Shown here piece after piece: positions 19,162 to 27,645 of a DNA stretch of 64,000 bases (the stretch's first letter is position 1; every line of letters begins with the position of its first letter). Made by a program: the position numbers and the translations under genes. The stretch comes from Desulfovibrio sp. UIB00 (GTDB taxonomy: Bacteria > Desulfobacterota > Desulfovibrionia > Desulfovibrionales > Desulfovibrionaceae), in the NCBI RefSeq assembly GCF_022508225.1, contig NZ_JAETXJ010000001.1:372001-436000 (forward strand), read 5' to 3'. The notes under the pieces were generated by a model. It worked only from the letters and a program-made list of their open reading frames with translations, made no database searches and was not told the DNA's origin.

Positions 19162-19259
19162 ACGCGCCTCCAGAGGAAAACAGCCGCTGGGCTGCTTCCG
19201 AGGTTGAGGTTGTAATGGTTCTGCGGGACAGTTGATGCCGGACGGCATAAAACAGAAAT

Positions 19260-19287
19260 GCCCGCAAAAACCATTACGGCTGCGGGC
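19260..19287 (-). terminator. Candidate riboswitch-controlled attenuator hairpin
   Basis: Between the TPP riboswitch and thiS the minus strand has the stem GCCCGCA / TGCGGGC followed by a T-rich stretch (ATTTCTGTTTT), and then a small ATGCCG-CGGCAT hairpin. Either could act as the expression platform. The T run is interrupted, so this assignment is tentative. Confidence 0.4.
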
Positions 19288-19320
19288 GAGCACAATCCTG
19301 CAAATAGTTGCAGGTTGGCC

Positions 19321-19430
19321 AGCTTCCCTTCGTCGGCACTATCCGCGTCAGGTGCAGAACCGCGTTGTTTTGCGCGATTCTAGGGGTCAGGGCGCTATCA
19401 CCCTTTCTCAGCCTTTGAGGCTCCCCCAGC
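19321..19430 (-). promoter_or_regulatory. TPP riboswitch (THI element)
   Basis: The minus strand carries the conserved parts of a thiamine pyrophosphate aptamer in order: a GGGGGAGCC/GGCTGAGA start with the invariant CTGAGA, then GACCCCTAGAA, and the distal CACCTGA-N-CGGATAGTGCCGACGAAGGGA block. It lies about 160 bases upstream of thiS and will turn the thi operon off when thiamine pyrophosphate is abundant. A possible promoter just upstream (TAGACT at -10) is weak. Confidence 0.93.
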
Positions 19431-20007
19431 CGGTTTTTTGAGTCTAGGCCCAGGCAGGGAGGAATGCAAGCAAAACGCACCCATGATAGGCAGCAACCCG
19501 GAATCAATGCACTGCAATTGCCAACTTGGGGCTGGTTTGCGCTGGACAGGAAGACCGCCAACAAAGTGCTTGCATGGATTTATGAAAAGAGTGAAAATTT
19601 TCACATCGCTGTTTGGGATATGCGATTATAAGCAACCTACCTTCTGAAACAGTAGTAAAGCACTGCAAAAATGGCGCACTTATGGTGTTGGTTCATTAAA
19701 ACCATGCAGGATGTATGCTGATTTGCTTTGAACAGCGTTTGCGGCAAATGCATTGAGCGGACAATTTGTATGGACAGAAATTGGTATTGGGGGTAGGTCG
19801 AAAAGCAGGAAAGTTTATGATTAGCAATGCTGACCAGTTAACTGGGGGTTCTGGTTTGTCGCGGTTGTGATGCCCGACGCATTGGCAAGGAGGAAGCAGA
19901 CTGTGCATTGTTCCGCAGGATTCAGTAGCGTTTTTTTGGGGTAGCGGCTGTGTGCTTTGGAATGATTTGCAGGCTGCGACCAGAAGAACAAAACAGGGAG
20001 AGACACG
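19431..20007. other. Divergent control region between thi operon and cstA
   Basis: About 575 bases without a recognised gene, moderately AT-rich. It must contain the thi promoter (minus) and the cstA promoter (plus). A GG-N10-GC arrangement starting TTGGCAAGG near 19881 only loosely resembles a sigma-54 promoter. No repeats or RNA gene were recognised. Confidence 0.5.
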
Positions 20008-21849
20008 ATGGAAAGCTTGGAGCACATTAATGCCATCACGCTAGTGTTTGCGGCATTGTGCATATTTGCCATTGCCTATCGGGTGTATGGCATTTTTCTG
20101 GCAAACAAGGTGCTGAAACTGGACGCGGGCCGTATTACGCCAGCGGTTCGTTTTGCTGATGGTCACGACTACGTCAAAACCAACGAATTTGTTCTCTACG
20201 GCCATCATTTTGCCGCCATCGCGGCTGCTGGCCCGCTGGTTGGCCCTGTGCTCGCCGCGCAGTTTGGCTATCTGCCCGGCGCGCTGTGGATTCTGATTGG
20301 CTGCGTGCTTGGCGGCGCGGTGCACGATATGGTGGTGCTGTTCGCCTCTGTGCGGCACAAAGGCCAGAGCCTTTCGGCCATCGCCCAGCGCGAGGTCGGC
20401 CCCGTTACGGGTACCGTGGCGGGTATCGCCGTGCTGTGTATTCTTATTCTGACCCTGGCCGGTCTTTCGCTGGCCTGCATCAGCGCCATGCACAACGCGC
20501 CCTGGTCGCTGTTTATCGTGGTCATCACCATGCCTATCGCCATGCTCATGGGCCTGATCATGCGCTTCAAGCAGAACAGCGTTCTGCTTGCCAGCCTTGT
20601 GGGTCTGGTGCTGCTGGTTGTGGGTATTTTGAGCGGTCATGACCTCATGCAGAAGGATGTTCTGGGCTGGGCCTTCGACTGGGATCGCAACACCGTGGCT
20701 CTGGCCATTGCTGGCTACGGTTTCCTGGCTTCAGTGCTGCCCGTGTGGTTCCTGCTGGTGCCGCGCGACTATCTTTCCACCTATCTCAAGATCGGCACCA
20801 TTCTTATGCTGGCCGTGGGCATCATCTTTGTGCAGCCCACCCTGCTCATGCCCACCGTTACCCCCTTTATTAACGGCGGTGGCCCCGTGATCGGCGGGCC
20901 TGCATTGCCCTTTATCTTCATCACCATCGCTTGCGGTGCCATGTCCGGCTTCCACGCCATCATCGGCACAGGCACAACGCCCAAAATGATCGGCAACGAG
21001 CGCGACATCCTCTTTGTGGGTTACGGCGCCATGCTGACCGAAGGTTTTGTTGCCATCATGGCCCTGATCGCCGCCTGCACCCTGATGCCCGGCGACTATT
21101 TTGCCATCAACTCCACCCCTGACAAGTTCAGCTCGCTGATCGCCGCGCACCCCGCGCTGAACACTGTTGACCTGGGCTTCTTTGAAGAAAAGATCGGCCT
21201 GAACCTGCATGCCCGCCCCGGCGGCGCAGTTTCCCTGGCCGTGGGCATGGCCCACATTTTCCACAAGATCCCCTACATGGATCACCTGATGGCCTACTGG
21301 TACAACTTTGCCGTCATGTTTGAAGCCGTCTTCATCCTGACCGCCATTGACGCCGGTACCCGCGTGGGCCGCTTCTTCCTGCAGGAAATGCTGGGCAAGG
21401 TGTACGCGCCCTTTGGCGACAAGAACTGGATGCCCGGCGTCTACATCACCAGCTTTATCTTCACGTCCATGTGGGGCTACCTGATGTACACCGGCAACAT
21501 CAGCAACATCTGGCCCCTGTTCGGTCTGAGCAACCAGCTGCTTGCTGGCTGCGCCCTGATCGTGTGCACCTCCATGCTGCTGCGCATGAACCGTGGCAAG
21601 CTCAGCCTTGTGACGGCCATCCCCGGCATCTTCCTGACCGCCGTGACCTTCTGGGCTGGCTACTTGCAGGTCACCACGACCTACATCCCCGGCGGCAAGT
21701 ATCTGCTTGCCTTCCTGGCCTGCCTGGTCATGGTGCTGATGGTCTTTGTGCTTGTGGGTACCATCCGCCGCTGGATCGCGCTCATGAACACCACTGGCAC
21801 GGTTAACGACGCTTACGGCGAACCCGTGCGCGCCCTGGCCGAAGAATAA
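20008..21849 (+). CDS. cstA: CstA-family carbon starvation/pyruvate transporter
   Basis: Polytopic inner-membrane protein of 613 aa with some 15-18 hydrophobic segments. The start (residues 1-60) with YRVYGIFLANKVL, followed by TNEFVLYGHHFAAIAAAGPLVGP, is diagnostic of CstA proteins; TGTTPKMI and AIDAGTRVGRFFLQE are further family motifs. CstA/BtsT proteins take up pyruvate (and in some bacteria peptides). In a lactate- and pyruvate-using sulfate reducer pyruvate uptake is a sensible role, but the substrate is not shown here. Shorter than E. coli CstA (about 700 aa), as in many relatives. Monocistronic. Confidence 0.93.
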   Translation: MESLEHINAITLVFAALCIFAIAYRVYGIFLANKVLKLDAGRITPAVRFADGHDYVKTNEFVLYGHHFAAIAAAGPLVGPVLAAQFGYLPGALWILIGCVLGGAVHDMVVLFASVRHKGQSLSAIAQREVGPVTGTVAGIAVLCILILTLAGLSLACISAMHNAPWSLFIVVITMPIAMLMGLIMRFKQNSVLLASLVGLVLLVVGILSGHDLMQKDVLGWAFDWDRNTVALAIAGYGFLASVLPVWFLLVPRDYLSTYLKIGTILMLAVGIIFVQPTLLMPTVTPFINGGGPVIGGPALPFIFITIACGAMSGFHAIIGTGTTPKMIGNERDILFVGYGAMLTEGFVAIMALIAACTLMPGDYFAINSTPDKFSSLIAAHPALNTVDLGFFEEKIGLNLHARPGGAVSLAVGMAHIFHKIPYMDHLMAYWYNFAVMFEAVFILTAIDAGTRVGRFFLQEMLGKVYAPFGDKNWMPGVYITSFIFTSMWGYLMYTGNISNIWPLFGLSNQLLAGCALIVCTSMLLRMNRGKLSLVTAIPGIFLTAVTFWAGYLQVTTTYIPGGKYLLAFLACLVMVLMVFVLVGTIRRWIALMNTTGTVNDAYGEPVRALAEE

Positions 21850-21890
21850 CGGAAGAATAGCTGAAAGCCGCCGCTGGCGGCTGGCATAAC

Positions 21891-21928
21891 AAAGCTCCCC
21901 CGGAATCTCGCGGTTCCGGGGGAGCTTT
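21891..21928. terminator. Bidirectional terminator after cstA
   Basis: A perfect 15-bp stem, AAAGCTCCCCCGGAA / TTCCGGGGGAGCTTT, with an 8-base loop. It lies between convergent cstA and the HEAT-like gene and can serve both strands. Confidence 0.85.
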
Positions 21929-21978
21929 GTATTTATCAAGTGCAAGCTATGGCTTGCAGGCCGCGCGTAAGAAGAACG

Positions 21979-22671
21979 TTACTTCAGCTTGCCCTCAAGG
22001 GCCTCGGCAGCAATCTGACTGGCGGTTTTTTCGTAAACATCTTCGCCGTCAAAAAGTTCGCAGGGGGCTGTGTTGCCCGCTTCAGCCAGGCGGCGCAGGG
22101 CCGGGGCGTCCATGAGGTCGGGCGGCAGCTGGCTGAGCGCCCATGCGGCCATGCCCTGGCATACCGTGTCAACGTCTTCCAGCCCTTTCAGCAGCCAGGG
22201 GCGGGCGGTCAGGCACAATTGCGGGCGTGCCTGGGCTAGACGGCCGATGGCCCAGTAGCAGGAGCGGCGCAGGGTGTCGTTGTCGCAATAATTGTCGTCG
22301 CGGCCAAGATCAATGATGTAGCTGATAAGAATGCGGTGAAAATCCTTGGCCAGGGATTCGCTGGCAGCGAGGATTTCTGCAAAGGCCTCGGGGATGCCCC
22401 AGCCGATGTTGCCGGATTCTTCGTTGAGGTGCCACATGAGGCGACGGATGATATTCTTGGCCGATTCCGGCTGTTCCTGCATCAGGCGCGCCGTTACCTG
22501 CCCCAGCGCCACTGCGGCGCGGTGCATGGTCTGGGGGCCGAGCAGAAGAAAGGAAAAGAGCGGCCCTACGTTTTCGAGGCCGCCTTGGGCGATTTCGTCC
22601 AGGTGTTCGCGCCACTGCGGGCTGACGAGGCATTCTTTGAGCTTTTGTTTTGTAGATCGCATGCGGGCCAT
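21979..22671 (-). CDS. DVU0298-like HEAT-repeat protein
   Basis: Protein of about 230 aa made almost wholly of alpha helices in HEAT-like pairs (ESAKNIIRRLMWHLNEESGNIGWG, then RSCYWAIGRLAQ). It resembles from memory a family named after DVU0298 of Desulfovibrio vulgaris, of unknown function and restricted mainly to sulfate reducers. No signal peptide or membrane helix. The start at 22671 (MARMRSTK) has GGAGG 8 bases upstream; a GTG at 22686 is less likely. It probably forms a scaffold for protein binding. Confidence 0.75.
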   Translation of the reverse strand: MARMRSTKQKLKECLVSPQWREHLDEIAQGGLENVGPLFSFLLLGPQTMHRAAVALGQVTARLMQEQPESAKNIIRRLMWHLNEESGNIGWGIPEAFAEILAASESLAKDFHRILISYIIDLGRDDNYCDNDTLRRSCYWAIGRLAQARPQLCLTARPWLLKGLEDVDTVCQGMAAWALSQLPPDLMDAPALRRLAEAGNTAPCELFDGEDVYEKTASQIAAEALEGKLK

Positions 22672-22779
22672 GAGCAGTTCCTCCACGGTCTGTTTTCAGG
22701 CTTGCGTTTATAGTGAGCGCTTTTGAGCGATCTGGCAAGGCAGGAATCTGGTAAGTTGTTTCGTCTTGCGGCGGGATTG

Positions 22780-22841
22780 TTGCCCTTCGGGCACGGAAGT
22801 TTTGCCATCCGGCGAAGTTTGGGACGCCTGCCCGGCGTGGG
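22780..22841. repeat. 62-base direct repeat, copy 1
   Basis: Begins TTGCCCTTCGGGCACGGAAG and contains GGCGAAGTTTGGGACGCC. The second copy at 22970-23031 differs at only a few positions, several of which keep the internal GCCC-TTC-GGGC hairpin intact, suggesting the folded form is conserved. Confidence 0.8.
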
Positions 22842-22969
22842 GGGCAATTGCCGTTGGCTTGCGAGGGGCCGCTTCAATCTGCGACCATAGATTGCCGTTG
22901 TTTCAGGTGACTTCTATTTACTTCGAAGTCGGGGCAAGTGAGGGGATTTAGCTGGATAGAGCGTATTTT

Positions 22970-23031
22970 TTGCCCTTTGGGCGCGGAAGTTTCGCCACCA
23001 GGCGAAGTTTGGGACGCCTGCCCGGCGCGGG
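22970..23031. repeat. 62-base direct repeat, copy 2
   Basis: Second copy of the repeat at 22780-22841, 190 bases away in the same orientation, with a few substitutions (for example GCGCGGAAG for GCACGGAAG). Confidence 0.8.
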
Positions 23032-23650
23032 GCTAAGGGGACCGGTTATGGGGCTGCGCCCCGCCATTCTGATGCCAAACCCCGCTCTGCGGTTTTTGGG
23101 CCGCTTTCGGCGGCGTTGCCGCCGAGCGGTAAGGCACGGCTATCAGTCGCTGACGGCGCGGCAAAGCCGCGACTTGCTCCTGATTTCCGGTCGTATTGGC
23201 CAAGCCAATACTCCGTATGGGGCTGCGCCCCCTCCTCGGCCCCCTATGCACTCCCCCCGGAGCACCCCCCTTGGGGTTTCAATTACCGTGGGATTGCGAG
23301 GGCACGCGTCTGGTGCTGCGGGAGCTTCCTTCTCTCGCTGCGCTCGCTCAGGTGATCTCCCTCTGCGACGCGTAAATGCCAGCGCCCGTTTTCGCTTTGG
23401 ATGAGATTCCGCTTCAGCCAACAAGCACTGTCCGCATTACTTATTAAAAATTTTTGCGTCACGCTGGCCTTATCCACTACCAACCCCTCCTCTGCTTTCC
23501 TGTCTCTTTTGCCTTTAATTGCCTTTTCCCATTGCCCGTGATCAGAAGCAGGTCGTGGCGTCGCCTTCCTTATACTCGCCGGAGCGGAGCAGAGGCGATG
23601 GTTGGTGTTGGGCGAATTTGCAAAATACGCTTTTTGCGGGCTGAAAAGAA

Positions 23651-23708
23651 AGCGCCGGGATTTTGAGCGCAGCGTACTCATGTACGTGAGCATCAAAATC
23701 CCGGCGCT
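23651..23708. repeat. Long perfect hairpin (REP-like)
   Basis: A 16-bp perfect stem, AGCGCCGGGATTTTGA paired with TCAAAATCCCGGCGCT, encloses a 26-base loop that itself contains CTCA-TGTACG-TGAG. No T run flanks it. It resembles repetitive extragenic palindromes rather than a terminator, although it could shield the 3' end of a transcript. Confidence 0.6.
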
Positions 23709-23788
23709 GACATATTCAGAGCGTAAAAGTCGGGTTTGCGTAAATCAGCCTGACAGGCTCAATGCCCTCCCGCATTGGGATGACTATT

Positions 23789-24388
23789 CTAAAGGGTACA
23801 AAAGAAAATCACCCAGAACGGCACGCTGAAATCAAGTATCATGGCATGCACGATGGAAACAAAAATCCAGTCCTTGCCGCAATACCGTGTAATAACAGGC
23901 AGCGTCGTATCCATGGTAGACGCCCCACCGCAACTGATGGGCATGAGTGGACCAAAATACTTCGCCAGCACGGGCGTGAGCAGCAACGTGATGAGTTCAC
24001 GGGCAATATTGCTGATAAGCGCAATGGTGCCCAGCTCCGGCCCTTTGTATTGCGAAATGAAGATAGACGAGAGCGAATAATAGGCAAAGCCTGCGCCCAC
24101 AGCCATGCATTCGCTCACGCTGTAGGCCAGAAACAGGCTCATGAGGGCCGTTCCCGCAAAGGTGCCCACAGTTGTTGCCAGCGGCAGCAGCAAGACGCGC
24201 GGGCGCAGGGTGCGCAAAATTTCGCCCAGCCTGCGATCCGAACCGATGGAAATGCCCACCAGCAGCATGAGCAGCCACAGGGCATAGACTGTGAAGTCGT
24301 GCTCCACCAGATAGGCGGGTATCAGCCCCACGCGGGCCAGCAACGCACCGGAACAAAAGAAAAAAAGGATGATAAGGCTACCCTTCAT
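23789..24388 (-). CDS. LysO-type lysine exporter, C-terminal half
   Basis: Membrane protein of about 199 aa, with some six hydrophobic segments. Matches the C-terminal part of LysO (YbjE, DUF340), which exports lysine and its toxic analogues: AVGAGFAYYSLSSIFISQYKGPELGTIALISNIARE and the conserved SCGGASTMDTTLPVI. The start at 24388 (MKGSLIILFF) overlaps the upstream half-gene by 11 bases, so the two halves are coupled and should form one transporter. E. coli LysO is a single chain of about 300 aa. Confidence 0.88.
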   Translation of the reverse strand: MKGSLIILFFFCSGALLARVGLIPAYLVEHDFTVYALWLLMLLVGISIGSDRRLGEILRTLRPRVLLLPLATTVGTFAGTALMSLFLAYSVSECMAVGAGFAYYSLSSIFISQYKGPELGTIALISNIARELITLLLTPVLAKYFGPLMPISCGGASTMDTTLPVITRYCGKDWIFVSIVHAMILDFSVPFWVIFFCTL

Positions 24389-24710
24389 GGTTGGGTGCCT
24401 CGGCATCGGACGTTTTTTGTTGGGGAGAAATCCCTGTGGGAGTGGGCGTTTTGGTGAAGAATCGGCGGATCAGCGTCACGCAGGCAAAGGAACCCAAAAT
24501 GCCCGCAACCGTGAGGGCCAGGGCTGCGCCGCCAAGCCGTGGCAGGGACTGCATGAGCAGTTCGTTGCTGCCCACGGAGATGCCCAGCGCAAAAAGCAGC
24601 AGCATAATGGCGGGTGTGACGCAGCGTGTCAGCGAGGTGATCCAGGGCTGGCCGCGCAGCAGAAAGCCAAGGGCCATGCCAAGAAAGGTGAGTCCAAGCG
24701 CGATAAACAT
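24378..24710 (-). CDS. LysO-type lysine exporter, N-terminal half
   Basis: Membrane protein of about 110 aa with three hydrophobic segments (residues 1-20, 28-48, 57-80), corresponding to the N-terminal part of LysO; the motif LLFALGISVGSN is shared with the family. It ends in a polar tail. The frame is open upstream to 25052 but that part lies over the neighbouring gene and is not family-like. The start at 24710 has only a distant GAGGAG. Split lysO genes are known in other bacteria, so this is unlikely to be a frameshift; the 11-base overlap argues for two real genes. Confidence 0.82.
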   Translation of the reverse strand: MFIALGLTFLGMALGFLLRGQPWITSLTRCVTPAIMLLLFALGISVGSNELLMQSLPRLGGAALALTVAGILGSFACVTLIRRFFTKTPTPTGISPQQKTSDAEAPNHEG

Positions 24711-24798
24711 GGAAAGAAAATCTCCTCTCGGTCGCCCATGAGCGACAATGAAGGGCAGGCCGTTGCGCGGGGCGACTCCCACGCGCCTGTTTGCGGCT

Positions 24799-25674
24799 TT
24801 ACCGCAAAATGTGGCGCAGGGCTTCGCGCAGCAGGGCCAGCATGGATGCGTAACGTTGGTCAAACTGGAGCAGGTTGTCCACGTCCCAGAGAACCCATAC
24901 CAGTTTGCCTCTGTGGCGTATCTGCTGCGGAGGTCGCAGCCCGCCGGGGAGCGCAACGGCATTGGCAGCCGCCGAACCCATGACCACCACGCCTCTGGCG
25001 CGGAGTTGGGCAGCACCAGACCAGAACACGTCCGCATTGGCCGCAAAGCCATTGTCCGACATGGGGGGCACGGCTGGCGGCAATGCCGCAGGATCAGGCG
25101 GCAGGCACGAGGGCCAGAAGGTATGCGTACCAGCGGGATGCCCCAGATCTTTCAGCAGGCGCTGTAAAAACTGGCGGCGTTCCAGACGCCCCGGAGTCTG
25201 CGGGTCGCAGAGGTCGGGGCCAAGATTCCAGTATGTCCACAATATGGGGCCGGGGCGGGTCTGTTCCAGTCGGGCCTGCCATGGGGCGGGCCACACGTGG
25301 GGAGGCAAGGGCAGCCACGCGGCGGCCTTGCCCTGCTCTGCAGAAGGAGCGGCTTCGGCTTGGGGGGCTGTTCTGTTGGCAGCCTGGGCAGTATCCTGTC
25401 CTTGAGGCATGCGGGACCGCCGTTGGGCTTGCGCTTCACGATTTGGCGCGGGGCTTGGCGGTCGCGGACTTTGCTGCTGACCACTTTGTTGCCATGACTG
25501 GCGTTCCCGTGCGGGCTGGCCCGCATGCGTCTGGACGTGGGCGTTGACGGATGCTGCGCGAGACGCCTCCTGTTGTGGGGCGGCAAAGGCATCGTAGCCT
25601 TCGGGCATGAGCAGAGTGGTAAGCCCCCGGCGCTGCCAGAGCGCGCTGACGGGGTTTACGAGCGCAAAAGCCAT
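24799..25674 (-). CDS. Unknown protein with Gln/Pro/Ala-rich linker, downstream of coaBC
   Basis: Not recognised. About 291 aa: a short N-terminal segment (MAFALVNPVSALW), a low-complexity linker rich in Gln, Pro, Ala and Arg (about residues 35-120), and a folded-looking C-terminal half with WTYWNLGPDL, a hydrophobic GVVVMGSAAANAV strand-loop and a Leu-rich terminal helix. The last part vaguely recalls the active-site area of uracil-DNA-glycosylase-like folds, but no catalytic motif is convincing. It overlaps the coaBC stop by 19 bases, indicating coupling. The start is ATG at 25674 (GTG two codons earlier possible). Confidence 0.6.
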   Translation of the reverse strand: MAFALVNPVSALWQRRGLTTLLMPEGYDAFAAPQQEASRAASVNAHVQTHAGQPARERQSWQQSGQQQSPRPPSPAPNREAQAQRRSRMPQGQDTAQAANRTAPQAEAAPSAEQGKAAAWLPLPPHVWPAPWQARLEQTRPGPILWTYWNLGPDLCDPQTPGRLERRQFLQRLLKDLGHPAGTHTFWPSCLPPDPAALPPAVPPMSDNGFAANADVFWSGAAQLRARGVVVMGSAAANAVALPGGLRPPQQIRHRGKLVWVLWDVDNLLQFDQRYASMLALLREALRHILR

Positions 25675-26909
25675 GAACACAGTTCCCAGGCCACATCAGC
25701 CTTGCTTTGGTTGGGCCAGATTTCTTCGTGTCCGGCAGCGTCCACAACCACCATGGAATTGGTGGCGGTGCCAAAGCCGCTGTCTGTGGCGTTGACGCGG
25801 TTGGCGGCCAGCACATCGGCCTTTTTGCCTTGCAGCTTGGTATGGGCCAGAGGCAGCAGGGCCTGCATGTCTGCGGCGGTTTCTGCGGCAAAGCCCAGCA
25901 CCTTCTGGCCGGGCTTGCGGCCCTCGGAAAGGGTGCGCAGAATATCGGGGTTGGGCGTAAAGGCCACGGTGAGGCCGTCCGGAGCGTCCGCCTTTTTGAA
26001 TTTGCGGGAGCCAAAGGGTTGGGGCGAAAAATCCGCCACAGCCGCAGTGAACATGCCCATGTCCACGCCGGGCCAGACATCGGCGGCGGCCTGAAACATG
26101 TCGCGTGCGCTCACAACATCGTGCCGGACGATTTCACGCGGCAAACGCGCGCGTACGCCGGGGCCGCAGACGGCAGTAACCTCTGCGCCGCGCAGCCATG
26201 CGGCTACAGCCAGCGCCGCGCCCATGAGGCCGCTGGAAGGATTTGACCAGAAGCGTACGCCGTCCCATGCCTCGCGGGTGGGGCCAAGCGTGACCATAAC
26301 GCGCTTGCCCGCCATGTCTTGCGGTGAAAGTGCGCGCAGGGCAGCCAGAAAAATATCGTGCAGAGGGGCAAGACGGCCTTCGCCCTGTTCTCCGCAGGCC
26401 GTGCCGCCGCATGCAGGGAGTACAATGTGCGCCCCGCGTTGCCGCAAGATGTCAATGTTGGCCTGCGTGGCAGGGTTGGCCCACATGCGCGGGTTCATGG
26501 CCGGGGCGATCACCATTGGCCCGTCAAAGGCCAGTGCCTGCGCGGCAAGCATGTCGCCCGCCGCGCCGTGCGCCAGACGGAACAGGGCGTCGGCCGATGC
26601 CGGAGCCACCACCAGCGCCTGCGCATGTTGCCCCGGTTCAAGATGAGAAAAAACATCCTGACCCGGCGAAAACATGTCTTCGTACACCGGGGCAGCGCCC
26701 AGCGATTCAAAGAGCAGGGGAGCCACAAAGTGGCGCGCGCCCGGAGTGAGCGTGGCGGAAACATGCATGCCCATACCTGTCCATGCGCGCAGCAGATCAG
26801 CGGCCTTGTAGCAGGCCACAGAACCGCACACGCCAAGGTGCAGACGTTTGCGTTCGTATCGGGTGCTCTGGTCAAAGGGAGTTTTCAGGCCACTTTTGCT
26901 TTCGCTCAT
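25656..26909 (-). CDS. coaBC: Bifunctional phosphopantothenoylcysteine decarboxylase/synthetase CoaBC
   Basis: Two consecutive steps of coenzyme A synthesis: CTP-dependent joining of cysteine to phosphopantothenate (CoaB) and FMN-dependent decarboxylation (CoaC). The 417-aa protein has the flavoprotein CoaC domain first (residues about 20-205) with the active-site His region FSHLEPGQ, APAMNPRMW and the ACGEQGEGRL lid, then the CoaB domain (about 210-415) with VTLGPTREAWDGVRFWSN, FTAAVADFSP and KKADVLAANRV. Length is typical. Its start overlaps the stop of the upstream lipoprotein gene by 4 bases (ATGA). Confidence 0.95.
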   Translation of the reverse strand: MSESKSGLKTPFDQSTRYERKRLHLGVCGSVACYKAADLLRAWTGMGMHVSATLTPGARHFVAPLLFESLGAAPVYEDMFSPGQDVFSHLEPGQHAQALVVAPASADALFRLAHGAAGDMLAAQALAFDGPMVIAPAMNPRMWANPATQANIDILRQRGAHIVLPACGGTACGEQGEGRLAPLHDIFLAALRALSPQDMAGKRVMVTLGPTREAWDGVRFWSNPSSGLMGAALAVAAWLRGAEVTAVCGPGVRARLPREIVRHDVVSARDMFQAAADVWPGVDMGMFTAAVADFSPQPFGSRKFKKADAPDGLTVAFTPNPDILRTLSEGRKPGQKVLGFAAETAADMQALLPLAHTKLQGKKADVLAANRVNATDSGFGTATNSMVVVDAAGHEEIWPNQSKADVAWELCSWLLRS

Positions 26910-27526
26910 AGGTTTCGCTCCTGGAGGCCGCCCTTGTTGCCGCCCCAGCTTTCAGTAAAGCCAGGCTTGGGAGAGGAGTTCATTCCGCCGCCACCGCCAG
27001 AGCTTTCGCTGTAACCAGACGAGGAGCCGCTGCCGCTGTTGCCCCCGCCGTAGCCGCTGGTGCCTGTATTTTCCTGCATGGGCAGGGTTGCGCCATCGGG
27101 CATGCGGTCGGCAACCCAGATGGCAAGCACTGTGCCCATGGTTTCCCGTTCAATTGTCAGCGTAGCCACGGTTGAGCCTCGTTCGTACACGTATACGCTA
27201 CGTATGCCCTTGCGTTGGGCCATGCGCAAATGCCAGCCCTGACCCTGCAAGCCAGTGAACATGATCTGGGCTACAAAGCCCATGTCGGCATCACCGCGAA
27301 ATATTTCAAGCCCTTGCGCGCCTCCGGCCCCGGCGGTCTGGTAGCCATGGGTGGGAAAACGCTGCATTCCGGCAGGAGTGGGAACCCCCAAAAGTTGGCT
27401 TGTGCCAGTATCAACGCCGCCCGTAAGGGGGTCATTGCTAAAGGGATTGTTGATTTCCATTGTCGAGCAGCCCGCCATCAGAGCGGCAAGCAGGGTGACT
27501 GCAAGGATGACAAGCGGGCGTCGCAT
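26906..27526 (-). CDS. Predicted lipoprotein with Gly/Ser-rich C-terminus
   Basis: Exported lipoprotein of about 206 aa. The start at 27526 (MRRPLVILAVTLLAALMAGC) is preceded by GGAGGAG and gives a signal peptide with lipobox LMAGC; Cys20 would be lipidated. A mature domain of about 120 residues (AQGLEIFRGDADMGFVAQ, VYVYERGSTVATLTIER) is followed by a repetitive Gly/Ser tail of about 50 residues. Family not recognised; probably periplasmic or outer-membrane anchored. It is divergent from queA and overlaps coaBC by 4 bases. Confidence 0.8.
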   Translation of the reverse strand: MRRPLVILAVTLLAALMAGCSTMEINNPFSNDPLTGGVDTGTSQLLGVPTPAGMQRFPTHGYQTAGAGGAQGLEIFRGDADMGFVAQIMFTGLQGQGWHLRMAQRKGIRSVYVYERGSTVATLTIERETMGTVLAIWVADRMPDGATLPMQENTGTSGYGGGNSGSGSSSGYSESSGGGGGMNSSPKPGFTESWGGNKGGLQERNL

Positions 27527-27645
27527 GGCTATAATCTCCTCCTTCCGGCGTGAAATGCTCCGGGAGCAACCCAAGTACACTAGCCCCTCAGCCGCATGCT
27601 GACAAGCCCACGGCGCGAGAGGTTCATTAACGAGGCCCACGTATC

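Larger units (their letters stand above)
22672..23788. other. Repeat-rich non-coding stretch of 1.1 kb
   Basis: No gene is supported. Several frames stay open on both strands, but their products are low-complexity (Arg/Pro/Ala) and unlike any family. The stretch contains a 62-base direct repeat, GC-rich hairpin-forming sequence (GGGGCTGCGCCCC occurs twice in variant form) and a long hairpin at 23651-23708. It looks like accumulated interspersed repeats, possibly the scar of a lost element. Confidence 0.6.

Noticed and set aside
19881-19896. Sigma-54-like sequence TTGGCAAGGAGGAAGC before cstA
   Set aside because: GG and GC spacing is right but three other conserved positions fail; too weak to list as a promoter.
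22970-23404. 144-codon plus-strand frame in the gene-free stretch
   Set aside because: Runs through a direct repeat copy and GC-rich hairpins, with no ribosome site and a low-complexity Arg/Pro product.
23283-23696. 137-codon minus-strand frame
   Set aside because: Overlaps the REP-like hairpin and repeat-like sequence; the product has no domain pattern and the start lacks a ribosome site.
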